NCBI RefSeq assembly: GCF_027492855.1
Contig: NZ_JAPUDY010000051.1
Span: forward strand, 62,001 to 126,000
Length of the DNA stretch: 64,000 nt
Source of the DNA: Acidovorax sp.
GTDB taxonomy: Bacteria > Pseudomonadota > Gammaproteobacteria > Burkholderiales > Burkholderiaceae_C
Direction: 5' to 3'
Shown here: positions 25,584 through 35,536 of the stretch, piece by piece
How positions within the stretch are numbered: position 1 is the stretch's first letter
Layout: each line of letters opens with the position of its first letter
The notes under the pieces: generated by a model
Database searches by the model: none
What the model was told of the DNA's origin: nothing
The model's input: the letters and a program-made list of their open reading frames with translations, nothing else
Translations under genes and position numbers: made by a program

Positions 25584-26291
25584 TCAGGCCTGTAATTGCA
25601 CCTGCGGCTGGGCCGTCAGCCGATAACCCGCGCCGCGCACGGTTTCCACCATCACGGACGCAGCACCCAAGGCTTCGCGCAAGCGCTTGACATGCACATC
25701 CACCGTCCGCTCTTCGATGAAAACATGGTCGCCCCACACCTTGTCGAGCAACTGGGAGCGGCTGTGCACGCGCTCGGCATGCTTCATCAAAAAATGCAGC
25801 AGCTTGAACTCGGTAGGGCCGACCTTGAGGGGCTGCGCCTGGAACGACACGCGGTAGGTCGCGGCATCCAGCACCAGCTCGCCAATGGTCACGCTGTCGC
25901 TCACCTGCTCGGGCGCGCGGCGGCGCAGCACGGCCCGGATGCGGGCCAGCAGCTCCTGCGTGGAAAACGGTTTGGTGATGTAGTCGTCGGCGCCAGCATC
26001 CAGCCCCGCGATCTTGTCGGGCTCGTCGCCACGCGCAGTGAGCATGAGGATGGGGATGGGCTTGGTGCGGCTGTCCGCACGCCATTTGCGGGCCAGCGAC
26101 AGGCCGCTTTGCCCAGGCAGCATCCAGTCAAGCAGGATGACATCGGGCAGCACAGCATCGAGCTCGCGCTGGGCAGAGTCGCCGTCTTCCGCCCAGAAGG
26201 GCTGGAATCCGTTGTGGCGCAAGTTCACTGCAATCAGCTCGGCGATGGCAGGTTCGTCCTCCACGATGAGGACACGGGGGAGCTTTCTCAT
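25584..26291 (-). CDS. phoB: Phosphate regulon response regulator PhoB
   Basis: DNA-binding response regulator of 235 residues that activates Pho-box promoters. The receiver domain has acidic residues E11/D12, the phospho-acceptor D55 in LLDWMLPG, T85 (MLTAR) and K107 (YITKPF). The C-terminal OmpR-type winged helix includes EFKLLHFLMKHAERVHSRSQ and ERTVDVHVKRLREAL. It lies 20 bases downstream of phoU and is followed by phoR. Several Pho-box-like sites elsewhere in the window are its expected targets. Confidence 0.98.
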   Translation of the reverse strand: MRKLPRVLIVEDEPAIAELIAVNLRHNGFQPFWAEDGDSAQRELDAVLPDVILLDWMLPGQSGLSLARKWRADSRTKPIPILMLTARGDEPDKIAGLDAGADDYITKPFSTQELLARIRAVLRRRAPEQVSDSVTIGELVLDAATYRVSFQAQPLKVGPTEFKLLHFLMKHAERVHSRSQLLDKVWGDHVFIEERTVDVHVKRLREALGAASVMVETVRGAGYRLTAQPQVQLQA

Positions 26292-26311
26292 AAATGTGCC
26301 AACGCCCTCTG

Positions 26312-27013
26312 TTACAGCACGGTCGACTCGATCTCGTCGAGGGCAGTGTGGCGCACATCCTTGCCTTTGACCAAATAGATAATCAGCTCGGCCACGTTCT
26401 TGGAATGGTCTCCGATGCGCTCGATGGCCTTGGCCAGGAACAGCAGGTCCAGGCTGGGCGAGATGGTGCGCGGGTCTTCCATCATGTAGGTGATGAGCTT
26501 GCGCACGAAGCCGTCGAACTCCTTGTCGATGAGGTCGTCTTCCTTGAGGATGGCCACGGCGGCCTTGACGTCCAGCCTTGCAAATGCATCCAGCGTCTTG
26601 CGCAGTTGGCCCGAAGCCAGATCGGCCGCCACACGCAGATCGCTGGAGGGCAAGGAGCGCGGCGCACCACCTTCAATGATGGAGCGCACCATGCGCGCCA
26701 TCTTGTTGGCCTCGTCGCCCATGCGCTCCAGGTTGGCCGTGGCCTTGGAAAAGGCCAGCAGCAGGCGCAGGTCGCGCGCTGTGGGCTGGCGGCGGGCGAT
26801 GATGGAGGACAGCTCCTGGTCGATCTCGACCTCCATCGCATTCACACGGGTTTCCATGGAGGCAACGGTTTCCACGGCCTCCAAACTGAACTGGGACAGG
26901 GCATAGACCGCCTGGCGGATCTGCGACTCCACCAAGCCGCCCATTTCCATGACGCGGGCGGAGACGCTGTTGAGTTCGCTGTCGAACTGCGAGGAAAGGT
27001 GTTTGTCGGGCAT
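26312..27013 (-). CDS. phoU: Phosphate transport system regulatory protein PhoU
   Basis: The 233-residue protein has two repeats of a three-helix PhoU domain. The first includes ARVMEMGGLVESQIRQAVYA and the second includes the acidic E/DxxxD metal-binding residues in KATANLERMGDEANKMARM and LAKAIERIGDHSKNVAELI. It links PstSCAB to PhoR and keeps the regulon off when phosphate is plentiful. I chose ATG 27013 (MPDKHLSSQF); a frame extending to 27043 reads into the intergenic repeat (copy D). Confidence 0.97.
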   Translation of the reverse strand: MPDKHLSSQFDSELNSVSARVMEMGGLVESQIRQAVYALSQFSLEAVETVASMETRVNAMEVEIDQELSSIIARRQPTARDLRLLLAFSKATANLERMGDEANKMARMVRSIIEGGAPRSLPSSDLRVAADLASGQLRKTLDAFARLDVKAAVAILKEDDLIDKEFDGFVRKLITYMMEDPRTISPSLDLLFLAKAIERIGDHSKNVAELIIYLVKGKDVRHTALDEIESTVL

Positions 27014-27039
27014 TGGGTGTACAACCTCACGGTTATGAA

Positions 27040-27095
27040 TCAAATCTGGCTCCAGCGCTTATTTATCAAGCACAAGCAGCTATCAATAACATAGC
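27040..27095 (-). repeat. 56-base dispersed element, copy D (pstB-phoU gap)
   Basis: Reverse orientation. It begins TCAAATCTGGCTCCAGCGCT, contains ATTTATCAAGCACAAGCAGC and ends ATAACATAGC. It fills most of the 92-base gap between pstB and phoU. Confidence 0.75.
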
Positions 27096-27105
27096 AATCA
27101 ACCGA

Positions 27106-27888
27106 TCAACCGAAACGGCCGGTGATGTAGTCTTCGGTTTCCTTGCGCTCAGGCTTGAAGAAGATCTGTTCGGTGGCGCCAAACTCGATCATCTCGCCCA
27201 GGTACATGTAGGCGGTGTAGTCGCTGCAGCGCGCGGCCTGCTGCATGTTGTGCGTCACGATGGCGATGGTGTAGTCGTGCTTGAGCTCGTCGATCAGCTC
27301 TTCGATCTTGGCGGTGGACAATGGGTCCAGCGCCGAGGTGGGCTCATCGAGCAGCAACACCGAAGGCTTCACCGCCACGCTGCGCGCAATGCACAGGCGC
27401 TGCTGCTGGCCGCCAGAGAGCGACAAACCGCTTTGGTGGAGCTTGTCCTTCACCTCGTTCCACAGCGCGGCCTTGGACAGCGCCCATTCCACGCGGTCGT
27501 CCATCTCGCTCTTGCTCAGGCTCTCGTAGAGCTTCACACCAAAGGCGATGTTGTCGTAAATGGACATGGGAAACGGCGTGGGCTTCTGGAACACCATGCC
27601 GATGCGCGCGCGCAGCAGGTTGATGTCCTGCTTGGGGTCCAGAATGTCCTGGCCGTAGAAGCTGATGGAGCCCTCGGCACGCTGGCCGGGGTACAGGCTG
27701 TACATCCGGTTGAGCGTGCGCAGCAGCGTGGACTTTCCGCAGCCCGAAGGGCCGATGAAGGCAGTCACCTTGTGCTCGGCGATGTTGAGGCTGACGTTGC
27801 GCAGGCCCTGGAACTTGCCGTAGTAAAAACTCAGGTTGCGCAGCTCCAGCGCATTCTTGCTGGCGATGGCGGTAGCGGTGGCATTCAT
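27106..27888 (-). CDS. pstB: Phosphate ABC transporter ATP-binding protein PstB
   Basis: ATPase of the high-affinity phosphate importer, 260 residues. Walker A is [19 protein letters not shown], the signature is [20 protein letters not shown], Walker B is [15 protein letters not shown] and the switch histidine is in [13 protein letters not shown]. The EEL-rich C-terminus ends [13 protein letters not shown] as in other PstB proteins. It lies 43 bases after pstA in the pst operon. Confidence 0.98.
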   Translation of the reverse strand: MNATATAIASKNALELRNLSFYYGKFQGLRNVSLNIAEHKVTAFIGPSGCGKSTLLRTLNRMYSLYPGQRAEGSISFYGQDILDPKQDINLLRARIGMVFQKPTPFPMSIYDNIAFGVKLYESLSKSEMDDRVEWALSKAALWNEVKDKLHQSGLSLSGGQQQRLCIARSVAVKPSVLLLDEPTSALDPLSTAKIEELIDELKHDYTIAIVTHNMQQAARCSDYTAYMYLGEMIEFGATEQIFFKPERKETEDYITGRFG

Positions 27889-27931
27889 TGTCGAATCCTG
27901 AAAATAGAGGCGATCTGGTCGATGGACGGGA

Positions 27932-28792
27932 TCAAACCCGGTTTTTCTCGCGCAGGAAGACCCGCGCCACGATGTTGAGAATCAGCACCGACAGCGTGAT
28001 GAGCAGCGCCCCGCCCCAGGCCAGGCGCACCCAGTTTTCGTAAGGGCTCAGCGCAAACTGGAAGATCACCACGGGCAGGTTGGCCATGGGCGCATTCATG
28101 TTGGTGCTGAAGAACTGGTTGTTGAGCGCCGTGAACAGCAAAGGCGCCGTCTCGCCGCTGATGCGGGCCACGGCCAGCAGCAGGCCGGTCATCACGCCGC
28201 TGCGGGCCGCACGCAGGGTGACCATGGTGGACACCTTCCAGCGCGGCGCACCCAGCGCAAAGGCCGCTTCGCGCAGGCTGCCGGGCACCAGGCGCAGCAT
28301 GTTCTCGGTGGTGCGCACCACCACGGGCACAGCAATCAGCGACAGTGCCAAGCTGCCAGCCCAGCCAGAGAAGTTACCCACCGTGGCCACGGCAATCGCA
28401 TAAACGAACAGACCCAGCACGATGGAAGGTGCCGACAACATGATGTCGGTGACGAAGCGGGTGAGTTCGGCTGTCTTGCTGCGGTCGCTGTATTCCGCCA
28501 GGTACACACCTGCCAGCACGCCGATGGGGGTGGAGACCAGCACCGTGAAACCCACCATCATCAGGCTGCCCACGATGGCATTGGCCAGGCCGCCACCTTC
28601 CGAGCCAGGGGCCGGGGTGGACTGGGTGAACATGTTCCAGTCCAGTGCGGCAAAGCCGTTGGACAGCAGCACGCTCAAAATCCAGAGCAGCACGAACAGG
28701 CCCAGCACCATCGCGCCCAGGGACAGGGTCAGGCCGATGGCATTGGAGCGCTGGCGCTTTTTGTAGAGTTGTTGGTTGAATTCCATGGGCAT
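27932..28792 (-). CDS. pstA: Phosphate ABC transporter permease PstA
   Basis: Inner-membrane permease of 286 residues with about six hydrophobic segments. It carries the PstA-type coupling region [20 protein letters not shown] followed by [12 protein letters not shown]. It partners with PstC. Start ATG 28792 or the second ATG at 28786 (MEFNQQLY) are equally possible. The gap to pstC is 31 bases. Confidence 0.96.
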   Translation of the reverse strand: MPMEFNQQLYKKRQRSNAIGLTLSLGAMVLGLFVLLWILSVLLSNGFAALDWNMFTQSTPAPGSEGGGLANAIVGSLMMVGFTVLVSTPIGVLAGVYLAEYSDRSKTAELTRFVTDIMLSAPSIVLGLFVYAIAVATVGNFSGWAGSLALSLIAVPVVVRTTENMLRLVPGSLREAAFALGAPRWKVSTMVTLRAARSGVMTGLLLAVARISGETAPLLFTALNNQFFSTNMNAPMANLPVVIFQFALSPYENWVRLAWGGALLITLSVLILNIVARVFLREKNRV

Positions 28793-28823
28793 ATCTCAAT
28801 AGCGAGGATTCATCGACTCGGGG

Positions 28824-29831
28824 TCAGAGGCCCTTGGCCTTCTCGGCGCGCAGCAGCATGATCTTGGCGGCGGACAACACCACGAAGGTGATCACGAACA
28901 GCAGAAAGCCCAGTGCGAACAAGGTGGACAGGTGAAAATCCGCCGCCTCGCCAAACTCGTTGGCCAGGGTCGAAGCGATGGAAGTGCCTGGCGAGAACAG
29001 CGACGTGGGCATGCGGTTGGCATTGCCGATCACAAAGGTCACCGCCATGGTCTCACCCAGCGCGCGGCCTAGGCCTAGCATCACGCCGCCAATCACACCC
29101 TTTTGTGTGTAGGGCAGTACCACGCGGCGCACCACTTCCCAGGTGGTGCAGCCCAGGCCGTACGCGGACTCGCGCAGGATGGGCGGCACGATCTCGAACA
29201 CATCGCGCATCACGGCCGCCACAAAGGGCAGCACCATGAAGGCAAGCACGATGCCCGCCGCCAGGATGCCAAAGCCGTTGGTGCTGCCACCAAACAGAAA
29301 GCCCACCAGCGGCATGGAGCCCAGCAGCTTTTGCACGGGCATCTGAAAGTAGTCGGCAAACAACGGTGCAAACACGAACAGGCCGAACATGCCGTAGATG
29401 ATGGATGGCACGGCCGCCAGCAGCTCCACCGCAGTGCCCAGGGGGCGGCGCAGCCACACCGGGCAGGTTTCGGTCAGAAACAAAGCGATGCCAAAGGCCA
29501 ACGGCACTGCGATCAGCAGCGCAATGCCCGCGCTGGCCAGGGTGCCCACGATGGCGATGGCGGCACCGAATTCTTCGTTGACGATGTCCCACTCCACACG
29601 CCAGATGAACTGGACGCCGAACTTGTGAAAAGCCGGCCATGCGTAGATGAAAAGCGAGACGATGATGCCGAGCAGCGCGGCCAGCACCAGCAAGGAGAGG
29701 CTCTGGGTCAACCGGTGGAAGAAGATGTCCTGCAGGCGCTGGCGTCTGGCAATCGACACCATGGTTTTAGTGGGGACGTCCGTCGTCTTGACGGACACAG
29801 GTTGCGAACTCATGGTGGTTCCCACGCTCAT
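28824..29831 (-). CDS. pstC: Phosphate ABC transporter permease PstC
   Basis: Inner-membrane permease of about 335 residues and six or more hydrophobic segments. Typical features are [34 protein letters not shown] and the coupling region [20 protein letters not shown]. Several starts are open. I chose ATG 29831 ([10 protein letters not shown]) because GGGAG lies 5 bases before it; ATG 29843 lacks such a site, and the frame to 30035 overlaps pstS. Confidence 0.96.
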   Translation of the reverse strand: MSVGTTMSSQPVSVKTTDVPTKTMVSIARRQRLQDIFFHRLTQSLSLLVLAALLGIIVSLFIYAWPAFHKFGVQFIWRVEWDIVNEEFGAAIAIVGTLASAGIALLIAVPLAFGIALFLTETCPVWLRRPLGTAVELLAAVPSIIYGMFGLFVFAPLFADYFQMPVQKLLGSMPLVGFLFGGSTNGFGILAAGIVLAFMVLPFVAAVMRDVFEIVPPILRESAYGLGCTTWEVVRRVVLPYTQKGVIGGVMLGLGRALGETMAVTFVIGNANRMPTSLFSPGTSIASTLANEFGEAADFHLSTLFALGFLLFVITFVVLSAAKIMLLRAEKAKGL

Positions 29832-29861
29832 GTTGACTCCCATCTGGCTTCTGGAAGCCCC

Positions 29862-29901
29862 AAAAACCAGCACCCATCGGCCAGGCGCGCCGGCCGATGG
29901 G
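29862..29901 (-). terminator. Hairpin with T run between pstS and pstC
   Basis: On the minus strand a 10-bp stem (29892-29901 pairing with 29873-29882, CCCATCGGCC type) is followed within 8 bases by five Ts. It probably acts as a partial terminator or 3' end stabiliser, letting pstS be expressed more than pstCAB. Confidence 0.6.
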
Positions 29902-29923
29902 GGGTATTCTGGGGCAAACGACC

Positions 29924-30946
29924 TTATTTCTTGATTTGCGACCAGACCTTGGAGCGGATCTCGGCGGTCAGGCTGTCTGGCAGGGGCACATAGTCCAGAT
30001 CTGCCGCCATGCCCTTGCCGCTCTTGAACGCCCATTCAAAGAACTTCAGCACCTCGGCCGACTGGGCCTTGTCTGCCGGGTCTTTGTACATGAGGATGAA
30101 CGAGGCCGTGCTCACCGGCCAGCTGTTGGCGCCCTTGGCATTCACCATCGAAATACCCATGCCCGGCGTGCTGAACCAGTCAGCGCTGGCGGCCGCCGCT
30201 GCAAACGTGGTGTCGTCGGGGCTCACGTACTTGCCGTCTGCGTTCTGGAGCTGCAGGAAGTTCATGTTGTTCTTCTTGACGTAGGCGTATTCCACATAGC
30301 CCACAGCGCCCTTCACGCGGGTCACGTTGGCGGCCACGCCCTCGTTGCCCTTGCCGCCCACCGAAGAGGCCGCAGGCCACTTCACGGCCGCGCCCTTGCC
30401 CACGGAGTCAGCCCATTCCTTGCTGACGGACGAGAGATAATCGGTCCAATTGAAGGTGGTGCCAGAGCCGTCGGCACGGTGCACCACGGTGATGTTCTGG
30501 TCGGGCAGTGTCTTGCCGGGGTTCAGGGCGGAGAGCTTGGCGTCATTCCACTTCGCGATCTTGCCCAGGAAAATGTCGGCCAGCACAGGGCCGGTCACAC
30601 GCAGCTCGCCGGGCTTGAAGCCTTCCAGGTTGATCACAGGCACCGTGCCGCCGATGATGGCGGGGAACTGCACCATGCCGTCTTTTTCAAGATCTGCGCC
30701 CGACACGGGTGCGTCCGTGGCGCCAAAAACAACGGTCTTGGCGCGGATCTGGCGAATGCCACCGGAGGAGCCGATGGACTGGTAATTAAGGCCCGTGCCC
30801 GTTTCCTTCTTGTAGGCTTCGGCCCACTTGGCATACATAGGGAACGGAAAGGTTGCGCCTGCGCCGGTGATGTCCGCCGCAAAAGCACTGCCGACAGCCA
30901 TGGAAGCCAGTGCTACTGCGACGGTTTTGAGAAATGTGCGTTTCAT
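29924..30946 (-). CDS. pstS: Periplasmic phosphate-binding protein PstS
   Basis: High-affinity phosphate receptor of 340 residues. The signal peptide [20 protein letters not shown] ends with AFA before [18 protein letters not shown]. Phosphate-binding segments include [17 protein letters not shown] and [19 protein letters not shown] chose ATG 30946 because AAAGG precedes it and it gives a normal signal peptide. A Pho-box-like site lies 55 bases upstream. First gene of the pst-pho run. Confidence 0.98.
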   Translation of the reverse strand: MKRTFLKTVAVALASMAVGSAFAADITGAGATFPFPMYAKWAEAYKKETGTGLNYQSIGSSGGIRQIRAKTVVFGATDAPVSGADLEKDGMVQFPAIIGGTVPVINLEGFKPGELRVTGPVLADIFLGKIAKWNDAKLSALNPGKTLPDQNITVVHRADGSGTTFNWTDYLSSVSKEWADSVGKGAAVKWPAASSVGGKGNEGVAANVTRVKGAVGYVEYAYVKKNNMNFLQLQNADGKYVSPDDTTFAAAAASADWFSTPGMGISMVNAKGANSWPVSTASFILMYKDPADKAQSAEVLKFFEWAFKSGKGMAADLDYVPLPDSLTAEIRSKVWSQIKK

Positions 30947-31000
30947 TGATGACCTTTCGGCTAGGGTTAACAGGAACAGCACGAACTCTAGGGCCCCAAG

Positions 31001-31018
31001 ATGACAATTCAGTGACAC
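31001..31018 (-). promoter_or_regulatory. Pho box upstream of pstS
   Basis: On the minus strand GTGTCACTGAATTGTCAT, two TGTCA-type half sites 11 bases apart, close to the PhoB consensus. It is oriented toward pstS. Confidence 0.8.
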
Positions 31019-31070
31019 ACAAGGGCCGTCTTCGGGTCATTGCCACAAACGCACCAGGCTGCACCCTGGG

Positions 31071-31088
31071 CCGTCACTCATTTGTCAT
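31071..31088 (+). promoter_or_regulatory. Pho box upstream of ppx
   Basis: CCGTCACTCATTTGTCAT on the plus strand matches the PhoB consensus at most positions, with half sites 11 bases apart. It points toward ppx, 114 bases before the chosen start. Confidence 0.7.
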
Positions 31089-31201
31089 AAATTCGGCACA
31101 GACTCCCAAGGCTCATTTCCCCCTCCCACCAGCGACGGCCGCAGGGTTTGGCCACCGAAAGCTCGCGGTACGATGCTGAACGACGCTTCCACCAAAAAAA
31201 C

Positions 31202-32680
31202 ATGCAGAACGGCACACGCCTCGCCGCGGTCGACCTCGGCTCCAACAGCTTTCGCCTTGAAATCGGGCGCTATGAATTCGGTCACATCCAACGGGTGGAA
31301 TACCTCAAGGAAACCGTGCGCCAGGGCAATGGACTGGACGAAGACCGCAACCTGACACGCGATGCCATGGAGCGCGGCTGGGCCTGCCTGGCGCGGTTTG
31401 GCGAGCGGCTGGCCGGGTTCCCCCGCGCGCAGGTCCGGGCCGTGGCCACGCAGACCCTGCGGGAAGCCCGCAACCGCGAGGAGTTTCTGTCGCGCGGCAG
31501 TGAGGTGCTGGGCTACCCCATCGACGTGGTGTCCGGCCCCGAAGAAGCCCGCTTGATCTACCAGGGCGTGGCGCGGCTTCTGCCGCAATCGGACGAGCGT
31601 CGGCTGGTGATCGATATCGGAGGGCGCTCCACCGAGCTGATCCTCGGCCAGCAGTTCACTCCCCATGCGGTGGCGTCATTTCGCGTGGGCAGCGTCGCCT
31701 GGTCCCAGCGCTACTTTGCCAACGGCGAGTTCACTGCCAAGGCCTTTCTGGCCGCCGAGATCGCGGCCAAGGCAGTGCTGGACGAAGCCCTGGCGACCTT
31801 CAGGCCAGACGCCTGGGAGGTGGCCTACGGATCTTCAGGCACGGCAGGCGCCGTGGGGGACGTGCTTGCGGCCGCAGGCGGTCCCGAAGGGCTCATCGCC
31901 CGCGATGGCCTGAACTGGCTGCATGACCGCATCCTGCGCGCGCAAAACGCCGACCGGCTTCGCATGGAAGGGCTCAAGGAAGAGCGGCGCGCGGTCATCG
32001 GGGGCGGCATCAGCGTGCTTCGCGCCATTTTTGACCTGCTCGAAATCGACGAAATGCAGGTGGCGCAGGGCGCGCTGCGCCAGGGCGCCCTCTATGACCT
32101 GCTGGACCGCGAGCAGCCAGGCACCGATCTGCGCACCACCACCGTCAACGGGCTCATGCAGCGCTTTGGTGTGGACATGGAGCATGCAGAGCGGGTAGCG
32201 CGCACGGCCTGCGCGTTGTTTGACCAGGCAGCGCCCGCCGACAGCGAGCGTGCGTCGCGCAAGCTCGACTGGGCCGCCCGCTTGCACGAAATCGGTTGCC
32301 TCGTATCGCACAGCGACTACCACCGCCACGGCGCCTACATCCTGGACAACACCGACGCTGCAGGCTTTGCCGTGCCCGAACTGCATCACCTGGGAGTGCT
32401 GGTGCAGGGGCAACGCGGCAAGGTTCGCAAGCTCGGCGCGGACCTGGACGACCCGACTTTCGTGCTGCAACTGCTGAGCCTGCGGCTCGCCGTGGCCCTG
32501 TGCCACGCGCGCCGCGACCCGGACACCACGGGCCTGCGGCTGCAGCGCAACGGACAACGCTTTTGTGCCAATGCCCGGCCCGGCTGGGCCACGGCCTACC
32601 CACAATCGGCACACCTGCTACGCGAAGAGGCGCAGGCCTGGCAAAAAACGCCCTGGGAGCTGTCCCTAGACCTGCCTTGA
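31202..32680 (+). CDS. ppx: Exopolyphosphatase (Ppx/GppA family)
   Basis: Enzyme that releases phosphate from polyphosphate ends (or hydrolyses pppGpp in the GppA subgroup). The 492-residue protein has the sugar-kinase/actin-fold motifs AAVDLGSNSFRLEIG, GPEEARLIYQGV and LVIDIGGRSTELILG, and a C-terminal HD-like helical region (RLHEIGCLVSHSDYHRHGAY). I chose ATG 31202 (MQNGTRLAAVDLG); TTG 31148 is open but unlikely. It diverges from pstS and converges with sixA 17 bases away. Its link with ppk and pst supports a polyphosphate role. Confidence 0.95.
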   Translation: MQNGTRLAAVDLGSNSFRLEIGRYEFGHIQRVEYLKETVRQGNGLDEDRNLTRDAMERGWACLARFGERLAGFPRAQVRAVATQTLREARNREEFLSRGSEVLGYPIDVVSGPEEARLIYQGVARLLPQSDERRLVIDIGGRSTELILGQQFTPHAVASFRVGSVAWSQRYFANGEFTAKAFLAAEIAAKAVLDEALATFRPDAWEVAYGSSGTAGAVGDVLAAAGGPEGLIARDGLNWLHDRILRAQNADRLRMEGLKEERRAVIGGGISVLRAIFDLLEIDEMQVAQGALRQGALYDLLDREQPGTDLRTTTVNGLMQRFGVDMEHAERVARTACALFDQAAPADSERASRKLDWAARLHEIGCLVSHSDYHRHGAYILDNTDAAGFAVPELHHLGVLVQGQRGKVRKLGADLDDPTFVLQLLSLRLAVALCHARRDPDTTGLRLQRNGQRFCANARPGWATAYPQSAHLLREEAQAWQKTPWELSLDLP

Positions 32681-32697
32681 ACAAGGCCGCTTTTTAG

Positions 32698-33159
32698 CTA
32701 CAGAAACTCGGGCGACTGCACGGCCAGCAAGACCGTCTGGCCCTGGTCCAGTCGCTGGCGGTGGCGCAGCCACCACACCGAGCCCTTGCGGACCGCGCAT
32801 TCCTGCACCTTGAGCTCCAGCAACTGTGCAATGGCCTGCCCCAGCACCGGCTGATGCCCGACCACCAACACCGCCCCTTTGGCGCGGGGCCACTGGGCCA
32901 GTTCCAGCAGGTCCTCAATGCTTCCGCCCGGCTGCAACTCTGCCCTCATCTTGAACTTTCTCCCCAAGGCGCTGGCCGTCTGTTCGGTCCTCCGCGCGGG
33001 GCTGGCCAGCACACGCAAACCTTCAGGCAACTGGCGGTCCAGCCAAGCGGCCATGCGCGCCGCCTGCTTCTCCCCCCGGGAGGTCAGAGCCCGCGCCAGG
33101 TCGTCGCCACCATCCGCCATCTCTTCTGCTTCTGCATGACGCCAAAGAATCAGGTCCAT
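32698..33159 (-). CDS. sixA: Phosphohistidine phosphatase SixA
   Basis: Small histidine-phosphatase-superfamily protein of 153 residues that removes phosphate from phosphohistidine. The RHG-type catalytic motif is WRHAE (H8), the second arginine motif is LASPARRTEQTA and the late histidine is in VLVVGHQPVLG. The start ATG 33159 shares one base with the ppk stop (TGATG), so it is translated together with ppk. GTG 33162 is an alternative start. The physiological substrate here is unknown. Confidence 0.92.
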   Translation of the reverse strand: MDLILWRHAEAEEMADGGDDLARALTSRGEKQAARMAAWLDRQLPEGLRVLASPARRTEQTASALGRKFKMRAELQPGGSIEDLLELAQWPRAKGAVLVVGHQPVLGQAIAQLLELKVQECAVRKGSVWWLRHRQRLDQGQTVLLAVQSPEFL

Positions 33160-35348
33160 CACGCCGCCCTCTGAGCGATGCGCGAAATCGGGGAGACGGG
33201 TCCGTAGCGCACCATCAAGGCATCCTGCGCGCCCAGCCCATCCACCGGGCGCGGCGCACGGTCATAGGTGCCGCGTGCATTCAACGTCCAGGCATCCCGG
33301 TCATCGTGCAGGTAGGCCACCAGGCATTCATCCACGATCTGCTGGCGCAGGCCGGGGTCGGTGACCGGCCAGGCCAGCTCCACGCGGCGCATCATGTTGC
33401 GGTTCATCCAGTCGGCGCTGGAGAGATAAAGGTCTTCTTCCGCACCTGCACGGAAGTAGAAAACCCGCGTGTGCTCTAAAAAGCGGCCAATCACCGAACG
33501 CACGCGGATGTTGTCCGTCACCCCTGGCACCTGCGCCGCCAGCATACAGGCACCGCGCACGATAAGGTCAATGCGCGCCCCGCGCTGGCCTGCCAGGATC
33601 AGGGCACGTATCAGCGACTCGTCCGTGAGCCCGTTCATCTTGGCGACGATGCGCGCGTCCTCACCACGGCTCGCCGCCAACCCCACCTGCTCGATTTTCT
33701 CGTTCATGCGGCGGTGCAAATGAAAGGGCGCAAGCATGAGCTTGCGCAGCTTGGGCGGGCGATTTTGGCTGGCCAGATGATTGAACACCCCATCCATGTC
33801 GGCGGTGGTTTCCTCGTCTGCCGTGAGGTAGCTCAGGTCCGTATAGAGCCTGGCGGTGCGCACGTTGTAGTTGCCTGTGGAAAGGTGCCCATAGCGCCGC
33901 AACTGTCGCCCTTCCCTGCGCGTGACCAGCAGCATCTTGGCGTGCGTCTTGAGCCCCACCACGCCATACACCACCTGCGCGCCAATCGACTCCAGCGCCT
34001 CGGCCCAGTTGATGTTGGCCTCTTCATCAAAGCGCGCCTTCAGCTCAACCACCGCCATGACCTCCTTGCCCCGCCGTACCGCCTCCGAAAGCAAGTCCAT
34101 CAGCTCCGAATCAGCCCCAGTGCGGTAGATGGTCTGCTTGATGACCAGCACCTGGGGGTCATTCACCGCCTCACGCAAGAAGGCCAGCAGGCCGTCAAAA
34201 CTCTCGAATGGCTGGTGGATCAACACATCCCGCTGGCGCAGTTGCTCCATGATGGAAACACCGGGCTGCAGTTGCCGTGGCCACGAGGAACTCCAGGCAG
34301 GAAACAGCAAAGCGGGGTCGTTCACCAAATCCACCAACTGCGTCAGGCGCACCAGATTCACGGGGCCATGCACTCGGTACAGGGCCGCAGCCGGCAGGCC
34401 GAACTGTTCCAGCAAAAAGTCCGACAAAACCTGGGAGCAACCGGCAGACACCTCCAGCCGCACGGCTTGCCCATAGTGGCGATGCTGCAGCCCTTGCCGC
34501 AGGGCGGTGCGCAGGTTGCGCACGTCCTCCTCGTCCAGCGCCAGATCGGAGTGGCGCGTGACGCGAAACTGCGAGAACTCGGTCACCTCACGGCCCGGAA
34601 AAAGGTCCTCCAGATGTGAGCGCACCACGCTCGACAAGCTCACGAACAGCGCCTCCTTGGGCGCCACCTTGGCAGGCATGCGGATCAGGCGCGGCAGCGC
34701 GCGCGGCACCTTGACGATGGCGATTTCATTCTCGCGGCCAAAGGCATCCCGCCCCTTGAGACGCACGATGAAATTCAGAGACTTGTTGGCGACCTGCGGG
34801 AACGGATGCGCGGGGTCCAGCCCCACAGGAATCAACAGCGGGCGGACTTCGCGCGCGAAGTAGTCGTGCACCCAGCGTTGTTGTTCGGGTGACCGCTCAC
34901 TATGGCCGACGATGCGGATGCCATGTTTGGCAAAGGCGGGCACCAGGGCATCGTTGTACAAGGTGTATTGCCGCTCCACCAGATCGTGGACCTTGGCCGA
35001 AAGCGCCTCGAACGAGTCCGTGGTGTAGAGCCCTTTCGTCTCCCCTTTCTTGGCAGCGGTGATGTGGGGGGCCGCGCGCACCTCGAAGAACTCATCGAGG
35101 TTGGAGGACACGATGCACAGGTAACGCAGGCGTTCCAGCAAGGGAACGTCGGTGCGCACCGCCCAATCGAACACCCGCTCATTGAACGCCAGAATGCTGT
35201 GGTCGCGGTCCAGAAACATGGGCGGTGGCGCGCCAGCGGCATCGGGCACACGACCGCTATCGGGCATGGGGGCCGGAGATGAATCTGCTACGGCGCCTGA
35301 GCGCTCGCGTTGCAAGGAAGCGGCATCGGAAGGAAGCAAGGGCAACAT
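33159..35348 (-). CDS. ppk1: Polyphosphate kinase 1
   Basis: Makes polyphosphate reversibly from ATP. The 729-residue protein shows the PPK1 domains in order: N-terminal domain (FLDRDHSILAFNERVFDWAV; SSNLDEFFEVR), head domain (PVGLDPAHPFPQVANKSLNF), and two phospholipase D-like C-terminal domains with the autophosphorylated histidine in GLKTHAKMLLV and the arginine region YFRAGAEEDLYLSSADWMNR. The first 40 residues are poorly conserved, so a later start is possible. A Pho-box-like site lies 51-68 bases upstream. Confidence 0.97.
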   Translation of the reverse strand: MLPLLPSDAASLQRERSGAVADSSPAPMPDSGRVPDAAGAPPPMFLDRDHSILAFNERVFDWAVRTDVPLLERLRYLCIVSSNLDEFFEVRAAPHITAAKKGETKGLYTTDSFEALSAKVHDLVERQYTLYNDALVPAFAKHGIRIVGHSERSPEQQRWVHDYFAREVRPLLIPVGLDPAHPFPQVANKSLNFIVRLKGRDAFGRENEIAIVKVPRALPRLIRMPAKVAPKEALFVSLSSVVRSHLEDLFPGREVTEFSQFRVTRHSDLALDEEDVRNLRTALRQGLQHRHYGQAVRLEVSAGCSQVLSDFLLEQFGLPAAALYRVHGPVNLVRLTQLVDLVNDPALLFPAWSSSWPRQLQPGVSIMEQLRQRDVLIHQPFESFDGLLAFLREAVNDPQVLVIKQTIYRTGADSELMDLLSEAVRRGKEVMAVVELKARFDEEANINWAEALESIGAQVVYGVVGLKTHAKMLLVTRREGRQLRRYGHLSTGNYNVRTARLYTDLSYLTADEETTADMDGVFNHLASQNRPPKLRKLMLAPFHLHRRMNEKIEQVGLAASRGEDARIVAKMNGLTDESLIRALILAGQRGARIDLIVRGACMLAAQVPGVTDNIRVRSVIGRFLEHTRVFYFRAGAEEDLYLSSADWMNRNMMRRVELAWPVTDPGLRQQIVDECLVAYLHDDRDAWTLNARGTYDRAPRPVDGLGAQDALMVRYGPVSPISRIAQRAA

Positions 35349-35398
35349 GGATATGCAAACGCGGCAAGTGCAGGGTGGCTCCAGTATTCAGCGGCCGA

Positions 35399-35416
35399 AT
35401 GACAACGATGTGACAG
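35399..35416 (-). promoter_or_regulatory. Pho box upstream of ppk1
   Basis: On the minus strand CTGTCACATCGTTGTCAT, two half sites 11 bases apart and close to the PhoB consensus. It points toward ppk1. Confidence 0.78.
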
Positions 35417-35536
35417 TCTGCGTAACAGACACAAACGACAAACGCACCGGGATTGGCACTGCACACGGGCACGAGGTATTGCTGAAACAATTGTGCAGTC
35501 TGGACCCCAGTGAAGTCCAGCGCGCTGCGGTGTACA

